Assembly: GCA_032718475.1 (NCBI GenBank)
Contig: JAUCBJ010004811.1
Coordinates: 1 to 40,974 of the forward strand
Source of the DNA: Nemertoderma westbladi
Lineage: Eukaryota; Xenacoelomorpha; Nemertodermatida; Nemertodermatidae
Length of the DNA stretch: 40,974 bases
Direction: 5' to 3'
The notes beneath the pieces were generated by a model, which saw only the letters and a list, made by a program, of their open reading frames with translations, searched no databases and was not told the origin of the DNA. Below are positions 1 through 8,598 of this stretch, one piece after another; positions within the stretch are counted from its first letter, which is position 1; every line of letters starts with the position of its first letter. The translations under genes and the position numbers were made by a program.

Positions 1-102
1 TCCCAATCATTGTCTCTTTGTTTTCCTGAAAAGTTTTAATTATTTTCGTAAAAGTATTTATTTATTTTTATTTCCTAAACGAGTTACCGGTACACAATCA
101 CG

Positions 103-1332
103 ATGGCACATTCAGAAATCAGCTATTCAAGCAACGATCTGGTTTGCAACGAAAATCAGTTTATGCTACAAGACAACTCGTTTGGTCTATATTTCGATCC
201 GGCGAACAAACTCTTCCCGTTAACGATAAATACAACCTTAAACCAACCCATCCCGATTCCGGCAAACTACGCGCACTTTATTTTCCGCGCCTGCTACGAA
301 CTTCGCGATGGACAATATCAAACCCTCGACGATAATAAACTTCATTCCTCCAACCACGGTTTCAAACTTTTAAAAAGGGCCAACAAAATAACGTTCAATC
401 TAACTACTTCGCCCGAAACGTTTACGATTCCAACTAGTATAGTCGATTTCATTCGAGAAAACATCAACCAAGATGTGGCAAATCGTCTACTGGGTTTAAC
501 CACTCTCGTAACCTCCTTCTTCTCCGATGATCGCTTATTTGATTTTCATAGTATCGCAAACTCGATTCTTCTTCTCATCTGGAACTCGTCGACTCCGACC
601 GAGGAAGAGGAGACTCGTTTCTTTAAACTTTTCGATAAGGATGTTCTCGCTTTCGGCGAGAAATTGAATGAGCTCACATGCTTTTTCGCCAATAAAGTCT
701 CCTATTACTTTGGATTCAATTATAGAGTTGGCACCTATGGAAGTATTAACCCAGTGAATCCACTCGAGTTAATAAAGCTGGAAGACACTGTAAACAGTTC
801 ATGGATCACATTTTCCGTCGCCTGCGCCAATTTATTTCAACAATATGTAAACATCTGTCGCCCTTTTATTAATCCTACTACTCACCTTGTCCTAAAACCG
901 GGCAATTGGGTTGCTTTTGACTATTGCACTTTTGGGTTTGTTACAAATATTCGGAACGAGCGCAATTTAGCGATCACCAATGGCTACAGGGTTGACGATG
1001 GAAAGGCTATTGTTTCTTCTAGGGGCATGATTCTTCTTACACCAACCGAGGTCGGCGAATTGAAATGGTTCGATTCAACCATCGAGGATAGTGAATGTGT
1101 CTGCTACGATGAACTTAACGTCTACAAAGACAACATTTCCGAGCGAATATCGATACAAAGTTGTATCAGTGATTCAGAAATTGATTTACAGATAACCGAG
1201 AGAAAATTTAACGAATCCTTTACTATAGCTAACACAATTCAAGCGCGCGAGGCTCTAATCAGATTCAAGGCTATGGCTATACAATTTGCTTTCAAACCAA
1301 AGCAGATTACGATCCCCAATCACTCTCAGTGA
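103..1332 (+). CDS. Unrecognised intronless 409-aa protein
   Basis: I do not recognise this protein. The frame is open for 409 codons and has the mixed composition of a real coding sequence. There is no obvious signal peptide, membrane segment, zinc-binding cluster or low-complexity tract. The N-terminal third is rich in Asn, Pro and aromatic residues, and the middle third is more helical and leucine-rich (about residues 110-200). The chosen ATG has a G at +4 and an in-frame TAA lies 27 bases upstream at 76-78. A pyrimidine-rich stretch ending in AG at 81-83 could be a splice acceptor, so this may instead be the last exon of a gene starting outside the window. The stop codon lies inside the first degenerate unit of the palindromic array that follows, and no AATAAA is seen in the next several hundred bases. 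It could be a host gene, a domesticated element or a structural protein of a mobile element. Confidence 0.55.
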   Translation: MAHSEISYSSNDLVCNENQFMLQDNSFGLYFDPANKLFPLTINTTLNQPIPIPANYAHFIFRACYELRDGQYQTLDDNKLHSSNHGFKLLKRANKITFNLTTSPETFTIPTSIVDFIRENINQDVANRLLGLTTLVTSFFSDDRLFDFHSIANSILLLIWNSSTPTEEEETRFFKLFDKDVLAFGEKLNELTCFFANKVSYYFGFNYRVGTYGSINPVNPLELIKLEDTVNSSWITFSVACANLFQQYVNICRPFINPTTHLVLKPGNWVAFDYCTFGFVTNIRNERNLAITNGYRVDDGKAIVSSRGMILLTPTEVGELKWFDSTIEDSECVCYDELNVYKDNISERISIQSCISDSEIDLQITERKFNESFTIANTIQAREALIRFKAMAIQFAFKPKQITIPNHSQ

Positions 1333-1334
1333 TT

Positions 1335-1693
1335 AGACTATGCCTCAGTGAGGCATAGTCTATGCCTCAGTGAGGCATAGTCTATGCCTCAGTGCCCCAG
1401 TGAGACATAGTCTATGCCTCAGTGAGGCATAGTCTATGCCTCAGTGAGGCATAGTCTATGCCTCAATGAGGCATAGTCTACGCCTCAGTGCCTCAGTGAG
1501 GGATAGTCTATGCCTCAGTGAGGCATAGTCTATGCCTCAGTGAGGCATAGTCTATGCCTCAGTGAGGCATAGTCTATGCCTCAGTGAGTCATAGTCTATG
1601 CCTCAGTGCCTCAATGAGACATAGTCTATGCCTCAGTGAGTCATAGTCTATGCCTCACTGAGTCATAGTCTATGCCTCAGTGAGGCATAGTCT
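1335..1693. repeat. 22-bp palindromic tandem array, about 15 units
   Basis: Each unit is CTATGCCTCA, a central G, then the exact inverse complement TGAGGCATAG, followed by T. The junction between units (GCATAG-T-CTATGC) is also a dyad, so symmetry centres alternate every 11 bp. Three units are extended to 30 bp by an extra copy of TGCCTCAG, at about 1381, 1477 and 1595. The first bases overlap the 3' end of the preceding coding sequence. There are no unique spacers, so it is not a CRISPR array. Transcripts from either strand could fold into long or multiple hairpins. Confidence 0.93.
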
Positions 1694-1758
1694 GTGTCAG
1701 GTCTTAAATGAGAGTCTTACAAATTCGAACGTCAACGAACAAATTCGACGGTTACTGT

Positions 1759-1832
1759 TCCACTTTGGTGTAGTGGTTGCGTTGAATTCACATCTCCCGT
1801 ATGTCATGGGTTCGAACCCTGCATGAACCAGG
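1759..1832 (+). repeat. SINE-like tRNA relic (plus strand)
   Basis: An A-box-like TGGTGTAGTGG at 1766-1776 and a perfect B box GGTTCGAACCC at 1809-1819 are 32 bases apart, as in a tRNA-type Pol III promoter. The acceptor and T stems pair poorly (only two or three good pairs in the T stem), so it is not a working tRNA. The likely body of the repeat continues to about 1965, where the phrase CCCTCTAGCGGCAGACT occurs; the same phrase recurs at 2309-2325. Confidence 0.6.
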
Positions 1833-1966
1833 GCAGTTTTCGTTCGGTCAGCAATAGGGCTAACGTTGCAAAATGCAGTATTATTGCCTAGTAACCAATT
1901 CATGGCTACCGTATGGTTTTCACTTTGAGACATTAAGCCCTCTAGCGGCAGACTGGGGAACTTCAT

Positions 1967-2640
1967 ACTACTCTGTGACTCTGCAAAAGATATAGCCTAT
2001 GCCATAGTAGATGCCGATTGGGGGGTCAAATTAAGTAATAATATATCTAAATAAGTCTCAAACATCTTGCCTCATGGCTCGCCCCTTAGAACTAGTGATC
2101 TCATTGGTAATATAAAAACTAATTAATCTAAAATTAAAAATCAATGTATAAAGTAAAAGTAATATATATAATTAATCAATTTAAAATAAAGTACAAATGA
2201 ATAAATAAAGTCAAATAGAATACAAATAATTAATTAAAATTAAATATAAATAAATAGTTAAATTGAAAATAACAAAGTTAGAGAAGATGTTAATTTTCAG
2301 ATAATACGCCCTCTAGCGGCAGACTATGGAACTGCAGGCGGTTGGATATAGGTAAGAGTAATTAGTAATCAGAGCTGTCACGGGGTGGGGGCAGGGGCGC
2401 TTGGATACAACTATCATTAATATGCTGTTGCTTGGTTAAAGCTAATTGGGGGGTCAAAGGTCAAAGGTCAACGATAAAGCTGTCTGGATATAGATAAGAG
2501 TAATTAGTTACCAGTAAGGGAGCTGTATACCCATAAAGTACAAATGAATAATTAATTTAGAATTAAATACGAATAAAATAAAATGCAAATAATTAATTAA
2601 AATTAAATATAAATAAATAGATATTAATGAATAAAAGAGC
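1967..2640. other. AT-rich intergenic stretch with repeat scraps
   Basis: No coding sequence is visible. The stretch is dominated by AATTAAATATAAATAAAT-like text. A second copy of the CCCTCTAGCGGCAGACT phrase lies at 2309-2325, and GGGGGGTCAAA occurs near 2022 and 2449. It reads as decayed dispersed repeats. Confidence 0.6.
2451..2470 (+). promoter_or_regulatory. Triple nuclear-receptor-like half-sites with 1-bp spacing
   Basis: GGGTCA, AGGTCA and AGGTCA are spaced by single A residues (2451-2456, 2458-2463, 2465-2470). Two overlapping direct repeats with one-base spacing match the DR1 form bound by HNF4/RXR/COUP-TF-type receptors in animals. There is no gene start next to it, so a role is unproven and chance or repeat origin is possible. 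Confidence 0.25.
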
Positions 2641-2668
2641 TGCGGTGTCACTTATGACACCCTCTTGA

Positions 2669-2964
2669 GCCGGCTCTGCGACAGTTGGACCTCACTGATG
2701 ACCCATTGTGTGTCAGGGCGCTAATCAGTCTGATTAATTAGGATAATCAATTAAACCCTAATTAGGAGTCATAAGACACCTGTTGGGGTTTAATTGTACT
2801 AATTAATTGATGACACCTGTCAATTAGGGTCTAATTAGCCTAATTGGGAGGTGTCACCCAGACAGTCTGGCGCCAATGACACCCAATGACACCCATAGGG
2901 TGATAATTGGGTGTCATATGACACCCAATGGGTGTCAGTGAGGTCCAACTGTCGCAGAGCCGGC
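2669..2964. mobile_element. Fold-back (MITE-like) element with 30-bp perfect inverted ends
   Basis: Bases 2669-2698 and 2935-2964 are exact inverse complements, and similarity continues inward for about 20 more bases. The interior is packed with inverted GGTGTCA/TGACACC words. One is a perfect 24-bp palindrome at 2906-2929 (ATTGGGTGTCAT followed by its complement). No coding capacity is present. A diverged copy of the right end, including about 15 bases beyond the perfect repeat, occurs at 24606-24655, so the element boundary may lie slightly outside these coordinates. Confidence 0.75.
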
Positions 2965-2979
2965 CAAGACCCTACTACT

Positions 2980-3059
2980 GACATTGCTTTCGCCGTGAGG
3001 ACCAGCCAGTGCATAATCTTCTACTTTGGCGCCCTCATGGAGTGAATAAGCGTGGTGGA
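2980..3059 (+). pseudogene. Non-LTR retrotransposon 3' fragment (a)
   Basis: These 80 bases match the 3' part of the reverse-transcriptase ORF at 23760-23840, the section that encodes the GHCFRRKDQPVHNL region, with few changes. The fragment starts just beyond the fold-back element and ends where the G-rich minisatellite begins. Its last 39 bases are repeated exactly on the other side of the minisatellite. Confidence 0.8.
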
Positions 3060-3063
3060 GCAT

Positions 3064-3280
3064 GGTTGTAAGGTGGATGGGAATGTGGGAAGGTGGATGG
3101 GAATGAAAGAAGATGGGAATGTGGTAAGGTGGGTGGGAAGGTAGGAAGATGGGAATGTGGGAAGGTTGATGGGAATGTGGGAAGATTAATGGGAAGGTCG
3201 GTGGGAATGTAGGAAGATGAGAATGTGGGAAGGTCGGTGGGAATGAAAGAAGCGAATGAATGAAAAGAAATGAATGGGAA
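3064..3280 (+). repeat. G-rich minisatellite, short copy
   Basis: It is built of GGGAATGTGGGAAGGT-like units of 16 to 20 bp with variants. It is the same repeat as the 1-kb block at 8599-9605. Exact 39-bp copies of LINE sequence (3013-3051 and 3281-3319) flank it, so it sits inside a duplicated part of a LINE tail. Open frames through it come from its period and are not genes. Confidence 0.85.
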
Positions 3281-3446
3281 ATAATCTTCTACTTTGGCGC
3301 CCTCATGGAGTGAATAAGCATGGTGGATAGCCCATGACTTTCTTGAGACGCATCTTAAAGGACACTGGCCTTGAAGATGCGGATGATCTAGCAAATGTCA
3401 TGGGTGATAGGGAGTTGTGACGGTGCAATTTTGTCGATAAGAACAG
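3281..3446 (+). pseudogene. Non-LTR retrotransposon 3' fragment (b)
   Basis: The sequence matches 23799-23960, covering the HGGQPMTFLRRILKDTG and DADDLANVM parts of the reverse-transcriptase C terminus. It carries changes that create stops (for example near 3417). It restarts 39 bases back from where fragment (a) ended, so the two fragments are one LINE tail split and partly duplicated around the minisatellite. Confidence 0.8.
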
Positions 3447-3586
3447 AATCGATGCAGAACCAATGTTGTACCCATATCGTTAGATGCTTTGCTTCCCTAT
3501 ATTACATATGGGCATTGTTTTGGGGAGTGACGTCATTTGGCTTCCTAAAATTAGGTCCACTCTACAGAATATTATACTGTAGCTCT

Positions 3587-3832
3587 GGCCGTGAGGACCA
3601 GCCTGCACACAAACTTATGCATTGACGGCCTCATGTAGAGAATAAGCAATAAGTCTGTTGGACAGCCCATATGACTTTCTTGAGATGACTCGTAAAGAAG
3701 ACTCGGTTTTTTATTTGTGGATAATCTCGTGAAAGACATTGTGATAGAGAGTTGTGCCGCTGCAATAGTGTCGACCTGCGGCATAGCATTCTTAATGCAG
3801 CTGCAATGCAGCACGCCAATTATAGAGATTTT
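3587..3832 (+). pseudogene. Non-LTR retrotransposon 3' fragment (c), decayed
   Basis: This is a third, more diverged copy of the same LINE tail. It has CCGTGAGGACCAGCC at its start, CATATGACTTTCTTGAGA in the middle and GCAGCTGCAATGCAGCA near its end, as in the 3' untranslated part at 23975-23995. Several small indels break the frame. Confidence 0.7.
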
Positions 3833-3835
3833 GGG

Positions 3836-4811
3836 AACATTTAACTGTTTCTAGAAAAGTATATAAAGTCACGAAGTTTATTTAATGTTTATCAAGAGTA
3901 ATTAATAGTAATTAATTAATATTTAATGTGGTTTATATTATAAATAAAATGTAATAATCCTATTAGAAACAGACCAAACCGACATATTTTAATTAACTCG
4001 AATTATTTAAAATCCAGATATATAATAAATACAAAAAGCACAAAATAATTAGACTCTTAAACAGTTTAGTAAATCTGCACAGCCGTTCCCAGGTATCCAA
4101 CCAATCTACAATTATAAAATATAATTTACCGAACAGTTTGTCTGTCAAAAGGTTAATTTTAATTTCAACCGAATTACCAAGATTAATTACTAAGGCTATA
4201 TATTTTATAACTATATTACCAATAGGGTTTATACGTATATTATATATTAATAACTCTTTTTAACCAAAGAATCTATTATTGTTTAACAATAAAGTTAATT
4301 ATTTAATAGACAATGTTTTCTCGCTGAGACAGGGGGTGAGACACCTAGAGGAGCAGGTTACTGAGGCACGTTATTATAACCAAAACAATAAACAATAGCA
4401 CAGATTACAGTTGTATTTGTGGGAGTAATCAGCTGTTATTTGTGTAGATTTTCCCCTTGAGAGGGATGTATTTTTATTGCCTCGAATCCCCCCTGTCTGT
4501 TTCATCTCTAAGACGAAATGATTCATAAAACAGAAAAGTAATTCTATTTGTAAAAGATAATTAAATAATATAATTCAAAGATTCAGAAACTATATGTAAC
4601 AACACAATATATGTTACAAACACACAACAATGGATGGTAGACTAATTATTAATTAACTAATTAATAACAACAGCACTAAATGTATTTCCATAAATCGTAA
4701 CGTTTAATTTTTAACTTTATTTATATTTTCCCAAACTAAAGAGTTTAAATTCGGTGAGTTTAACTAAAGATTAAAAGTTCCTCTTTCCAATACTTTTTTT
4801 CATCCTATAAC
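3836..4811. other. AT-rich gap between LINE debris and the WD40-CARD gene
   Basis: No gene is seen. Near 4345-4395 there is a single copy of the phrase GGAGCAGGTTAC followed by GAGGC and CCAAAACAATA, the same unit that is repeated at 9606-9903. The rest is simple AT-rich sequence with TTAATTAATTA-type runs. Confidence 0.6.
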
Positions 4812-4817
4812 TTTATT
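4812..4817 (-). terminator. Polyadenylation signal for the WD40-CARD gene
   Basis: AATAAA on the minus strand lies about 20 bases past the stop codon. A second AATAAA overlaps the stop itself (4835-4840). Both fit a very short 3' untranslated region. Confidence 0.55.
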
Positions 4818-4835
4818 TTAATTAATTTCACTTGT

Positions 4836-6215
4836 TTATTTAGGAAGAGGCGGTTTTATTTCAATAATTTCAGCTAAGTGTTCTTGGTTAGTTTCCCTAA
4901 GTCCGTCACAGAATGTAAGAAAGTCTTTGTAGGGCCGTTTCTTAATGAATTCAATAAGTTCATTGTTCCTTGTAAGACTATCTGGATGTGATTTAATTAT
5001 TTCTACCTGATTTCCAGTTATAACAAATCGACTTTGTAGATAAATTATTAGTGGCTTTAATTCTAAATTATCAGCCAATTCGTATTGTCCCCCTGTGAGT
5101 TTATTTCTAACTGTTTCATCAATAATTCCCTTAACTACCGTCTGTATCTCTTCCCCTAACGGACCCACCTTCCCAACGTATTTCCCTATTTCTTCCCATT
5201 TTTTTGCTCCTTTTATTTTCTCACTAACTTCTCCTACATTAATATGTTCTATCTGATCGGTTTGGTTTATATTAATTTTAATAATAGTTCCCTTCCAGTA
5301 ACCAATCAGTAGGTAATTCCCTTCTGGGTGGAAGTTAATAGAATTGAACCAGTTCCACTCCCCACCCGGCCGACCCACAAACTTCTTTATTACCCTCCAT
5401 TCTCCATCTAATAAACTTATACACGATGAACCATCTGTAAACCAGCTCCACACAGCAACCCTCCCACCCTGAGGTTCCCACTTAACCTCCGTCCCTCCTA
5501 CACTCTGTTCCCATAATTCCGCACCGGTTATAAAGGAAATACATTTAGTAAACCCGTCACCCGTTATTAACAGTTTAGTACCATCTGTATTAAACGCTAC
5601 CGACCGGACTTCCCTTTCCCCTTCCATAAGAACCTTTATTAGGTTCCCTTTGAGGTCCCAGAGTTTAGCGGTCCCATCGCTGGAACCGCTAACTACCTGA
5701 GAACCATCTGTATAGAATACAATGTCGGTTACCCAGTTACTGTGAGCCGCCCAAGTTTTATGAGTAAATAAATTACCTGTTGCGGTACCGGAAGGATTTA
5801 TTGTAATGATGGATAAAGTTCCATCATTACAACATGTTGATAAAACGTTGGGGTCCGATGGGGAGAAGGTGAGGGCCCACCGATTAGTTTCTGTAGACTC
5901 CGAGTTTATACGGAGTTCATTGTGAGCGACGTGGAACAACAGCTCACGACTCTCCGTATCCCAAACATTTACACCCCCACCGTACCGACTATAGACAGTT
6001 CCCGCGACTCTCTTGGCATCACTTGATATAGCGCATCGGTTTATTCGTCTCTTATCCTCATCTTTGTACCGCCCGATAATTCCGAGGTTCGTTGCATCGC
6101 AAACAACGACGCCCTCGGTACCGGCGTACAGGAACTTGTCTCCATCCGGGAAATGTTGGAGGTCGAACAGTAATATATTATCTTCACCTTTTCGATTCGA
6201 TGGCGCAGCTCCCAT
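4836..6215 (-). CDS. WD40-repeat protein with C-terminal CARD-like domain
   Basis: The 459-aa product is encoded without introns. Residues about 10-315 form WD40-like blades. The clearest repeat is at 158-187, with HSNWVTDIVF at the start, a GSQVVSGSSDGTAKLWD core and a WD end; weaker blades occur at 50-87, 105-140, 200-235 and 290-315. A linker follows, and residues about 367-452 look like a CARD: six amphipathic segments ending in RNNELIEFIKKRP, FLTFCDGL and HLAEIIE, the usual CARD helix 4-6 pattern. CARDs bind other CARDs in apoptosis and innate signalling, and WD40 propellers bind ligands or partners (Apaf-1 uses both, in the opposite order and with an NB-ARC ATPase, absent here). The start MGAAPSNR fits the N-myristoylation pattern (Gly2, Ser6), which suggests membrane attachment. 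A TATA-like stretch lies about 70 bases upstream. WD40 is near certain; the CARD is inferred from pattern alone. Confidence 0.85.
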   Translation of the reverse strand: MGAAPSNRKGEDNILLFDLQHFPDGDKFLYAGTEGVVVCDATNLGIIGRYKDEDKRRINRCAISSDAKRVAGTVYSRYGGGVNVWDTESRELLFHVAHNELRINSESTETNRWALTFSPSDPNVLSTCCNDGTLSIITINPSGTATGNLFTHKTWAAHSNWVTDIVFYTDGSQVVSGSSDGTAKLWDLKGNLIKVLMEGEREVRSVAFNTDGTKLLITGDGFTKCISFITGAELWEQSVGGTEVKWEPQGGRVAVWSWFTDGSSCISLLDGEWRVIKKFVGRPGGEWNWFNSINFHPEGNYLLIGYWKGTIIKININQTDQIEHINVGEVSEKIKGAKKWEEIGKYVGKVGPLGEEIQTVVKGIIDETVRNKLTGGQYELADNLELKPLIIYLQSRFVITGNQVEIIKSHPDSLTRNNELIEFIKKRPYKDFLTFCDGLRETNQEHLAEIIEIKPPLPK

Positions 6216-6554
6216 TTCTTTATCTGAGTTAATTAATTAATATTCAAGTACAAAAGTATCAGAATTAGTTATAAAATATATGCTATACTGTAGGCCTACT
6301 GGTATAAATAGCCTAGAAGGAGTTGGAATTGGGCTGGAGACAGAGCAGGAGCCGGAGTTTACTTAAAAATATAAAAATTAAAATGTTTTAAATAAAAATT
6401 TTATATTTTTTCGTTCAAGAAATAAAACATCGCTCATAATTAATATCACAATTTACGAATTTTCTCGTTAAAATGCCATTCCAGGAATTAATTTATTATC
6501 TTTACACCTAACAGCAACATTTCACTAGTAAAAAAAATAGTGGGAAGAGTTTGT

Positions 6555-6778
6555 AATAATTATTCCAAATTAAAGTAGCAAAAATGCATCAACAATAATA
6601 CACAAACGTCGCCAAGATCACACAACTGGTACCGAGGCCTTGTAGGTGCCAGAGTAGGCCTACTGGTATCTAATTTATCTAAAATGTTATTGCAAATCGA
6701 TTTTCGTAGTGTATTTAACTACGTAGTAACACCAATACAGTAAGTGTTGTGGCATCGTCAATTCATAGTACTATATAG
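6555..6778 (+). repeat. Dispersed duplication, copy 1
   Basis: The sequence from AATAATTATTCCAAA through CGCCAAGATC, AATTTATCTAAA, TATTGCAAAT and GATTTTC to GTGTTGTGGCA and TTCATAG.AGTACT is found again, in the same order and direction, at 8015-8217. It is non-coding. Confidence 0.65.
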
Positions 6779-8014
6779 GGTGTCGTCGCGTTACGGCTAC
6801 TGTCGCGTTACGGCTACTCTAAAAGTCGCTAATTAACTATTAATAAATGCCACAAACTGACAAACTGCAAATTGATTTATTATTGTACGAAAATGCCACA
6901 ATTCCTAAAAATATGCACTGTAATACAGTTACAGTAATATAATAATCAATAATCTGATAATTCCTTAATAATAATTTGACTTAAAAAAACGTACTAAAAA
7001 ATGATCGATTAATTAAAAATTACTTAGGCCTATACATATAAATTAGGTACATAACTAACTAAAAAAACTATTATTAAAAATGTATTAATTATTAATAACA
7101 TGAATAATAATTAGTAGGCCTACTGTATAAAACTCCACAACAAATTACTGCAAAGTAATTCACAACATAATTACAATGTAAAGTTATATTATTTAAAAAG
7201 TAAGAAATTAACTAAAAATTATAATTAATACATGCAACAAGTATGGGCCACAATTCCAACTAAACCTAGGCTATATGGGAACAATTGCAATTTTACTTTC
7301 TCGTTCGCGTCATCCCGCTTCATTACCATCGAGTAACGACAACATGTTGGGGGTGTTTACGGACCGAGATCGTGTCTTATCCACCACTGAAAGACGGCTG
7401 CAGATGACAGGATGACATCCGCCAAATGTCTGCTAATCGTAAATCGTTTCAGGCACTTAAACTGTCATTCTTGCTCTCCTCCCCCAGTGTCGCCGGTACA
7501 ATTGAACAGTAGGTAACGATAGTGCGGTTGTCTGGTACTGGCAGGGCGGTACTGACAGTCAGACAGTAGGCCTAGTCAAATTAAGTTAAGTATTTTCTAG
7601 AAAATACAGTTTTTTTCACGTGCTGCGCGAAGGGCACATCGTCCTTTGCAGCCGTAAAATTTATACCACATTAAATACAAGACCTGGCTGCCTGGGGTGA
7701 CTGCCTGTAGATTTTCCGGCAAATTGAAGGAAATTTAAGGAAATGGTGCACGAAAACAGGCAAAAATTGACTTTTCGAGAAAGAAGCCATGATTTTCTCA
7801 TGACTCATGATTTTCAATCGTGATGATCGAAGTGGAAAATTACCCGAATTTAAAATTTTTTTTCTATGAAGTTACACAGGTTTTAGAGAGTGTATGTGGG
7901 AAATATGAGACAAATCGGTCCAAAAATTGCCACTGGGGAAAGGTGTTTGTCACTGTGCCTCAAATGTGAGAGAACCAGGATGGAGGCCCCCAAACAGGAA
8001 TGAGTCAAAGGTAG

Positions 8015-8217
8015 GAATAATTATTATTCCAAAATAATCAAAAAACTGCCAAACATACTTCAACAATTTCAAAGGACCAATTGCCAAGATCGGACAATCA
8101 AATTTATCTAAATTATATTGCAAATAGATTTTCCTAGTAACTATATGAACGACTTCTAACAGAAAATACGTGTTGGCGTTGTGGTACAGTAAATTCATAC
8201 AGTAGTACTCTATACGG
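8015..8217 (+). repeat. Dispersed duplication, copy 2
   Basis: This is the direct partner of 6555-6778. Both keep the words GCCAAGATC, AATTTATCTAAA and TATTGCAAAT..GATTTTC in order, with small indels between them. The family of origin is not identified. Confidence 0.65.
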
Positions 8218-8598
8218 AACCGGTATTCATGTAACAGGTAGGCCTACCTGCAATATGGTGTACTGTTCTGCAGAGTGTAAGGTATTGTGAGTTATTAATT
8301 TTGAACTGAAACATTTTTAAATTCACACTGTCAGACGGAACCGGTACATATATGCCTAACCTAAACTGGAGTATTGCTAAGTTTACTAGTAGAGCTGTCC
8401 TTACCAAGTACTATTAAAATGTTTATGGGAGATCAGAGGTCTACGAGTAACGAATATCTGGTACTCTTGTAGAGACCAGTACGGAGTTGGCTCATTGTTC
8501 GAGAGAGTCCGGTTCATAGATACTTCATGGGGATACAGCAACGGTACAGTACATATTGTATTTTATTAACTTTAAACTGAAACATTTTCAAAGCTCAT

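Larger units (their letters stand above)
6216..8584. other. Long AT-rich non-coding region
   Basis: No convincing gene is seen. The immediate minus-strand upstream of the WD40-CARD gene has a TATA-like GCATATATTTTATA. The palindromic word TAGGCCTAC recurs many times (for example near 6290, 6655, 7120 and 8240). A less AT-rich patch at 7300-7700 has no clear ORF. The region also holds the two copies of a dispersed duplication listed separately. Confidence 0.6.

Noticed and set aside
1335-1693. CRISPR-like array
   Set aside because: No unique spacers between units, the units are palindromic and contiguous, and the setting is eukaryotic.
1759-1832. A functional tRNA gene
   Set aside because: Good A and B boxes but poor acceptor and T stems; better explained as a SINE relic. 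The same applies to 25003-25072 and 40325-40390.
1697-1966. 89-codon minus-strand frame
   Set aside because: It runs across a tRNA-derived repeat and has no similarity that I can name.
3035-3394. 119-codon minus-strand frame
   Set aside because: It is a Pro/Ser/Thr-rich translation of the minisatellite and LINE tail on the wrong strand.
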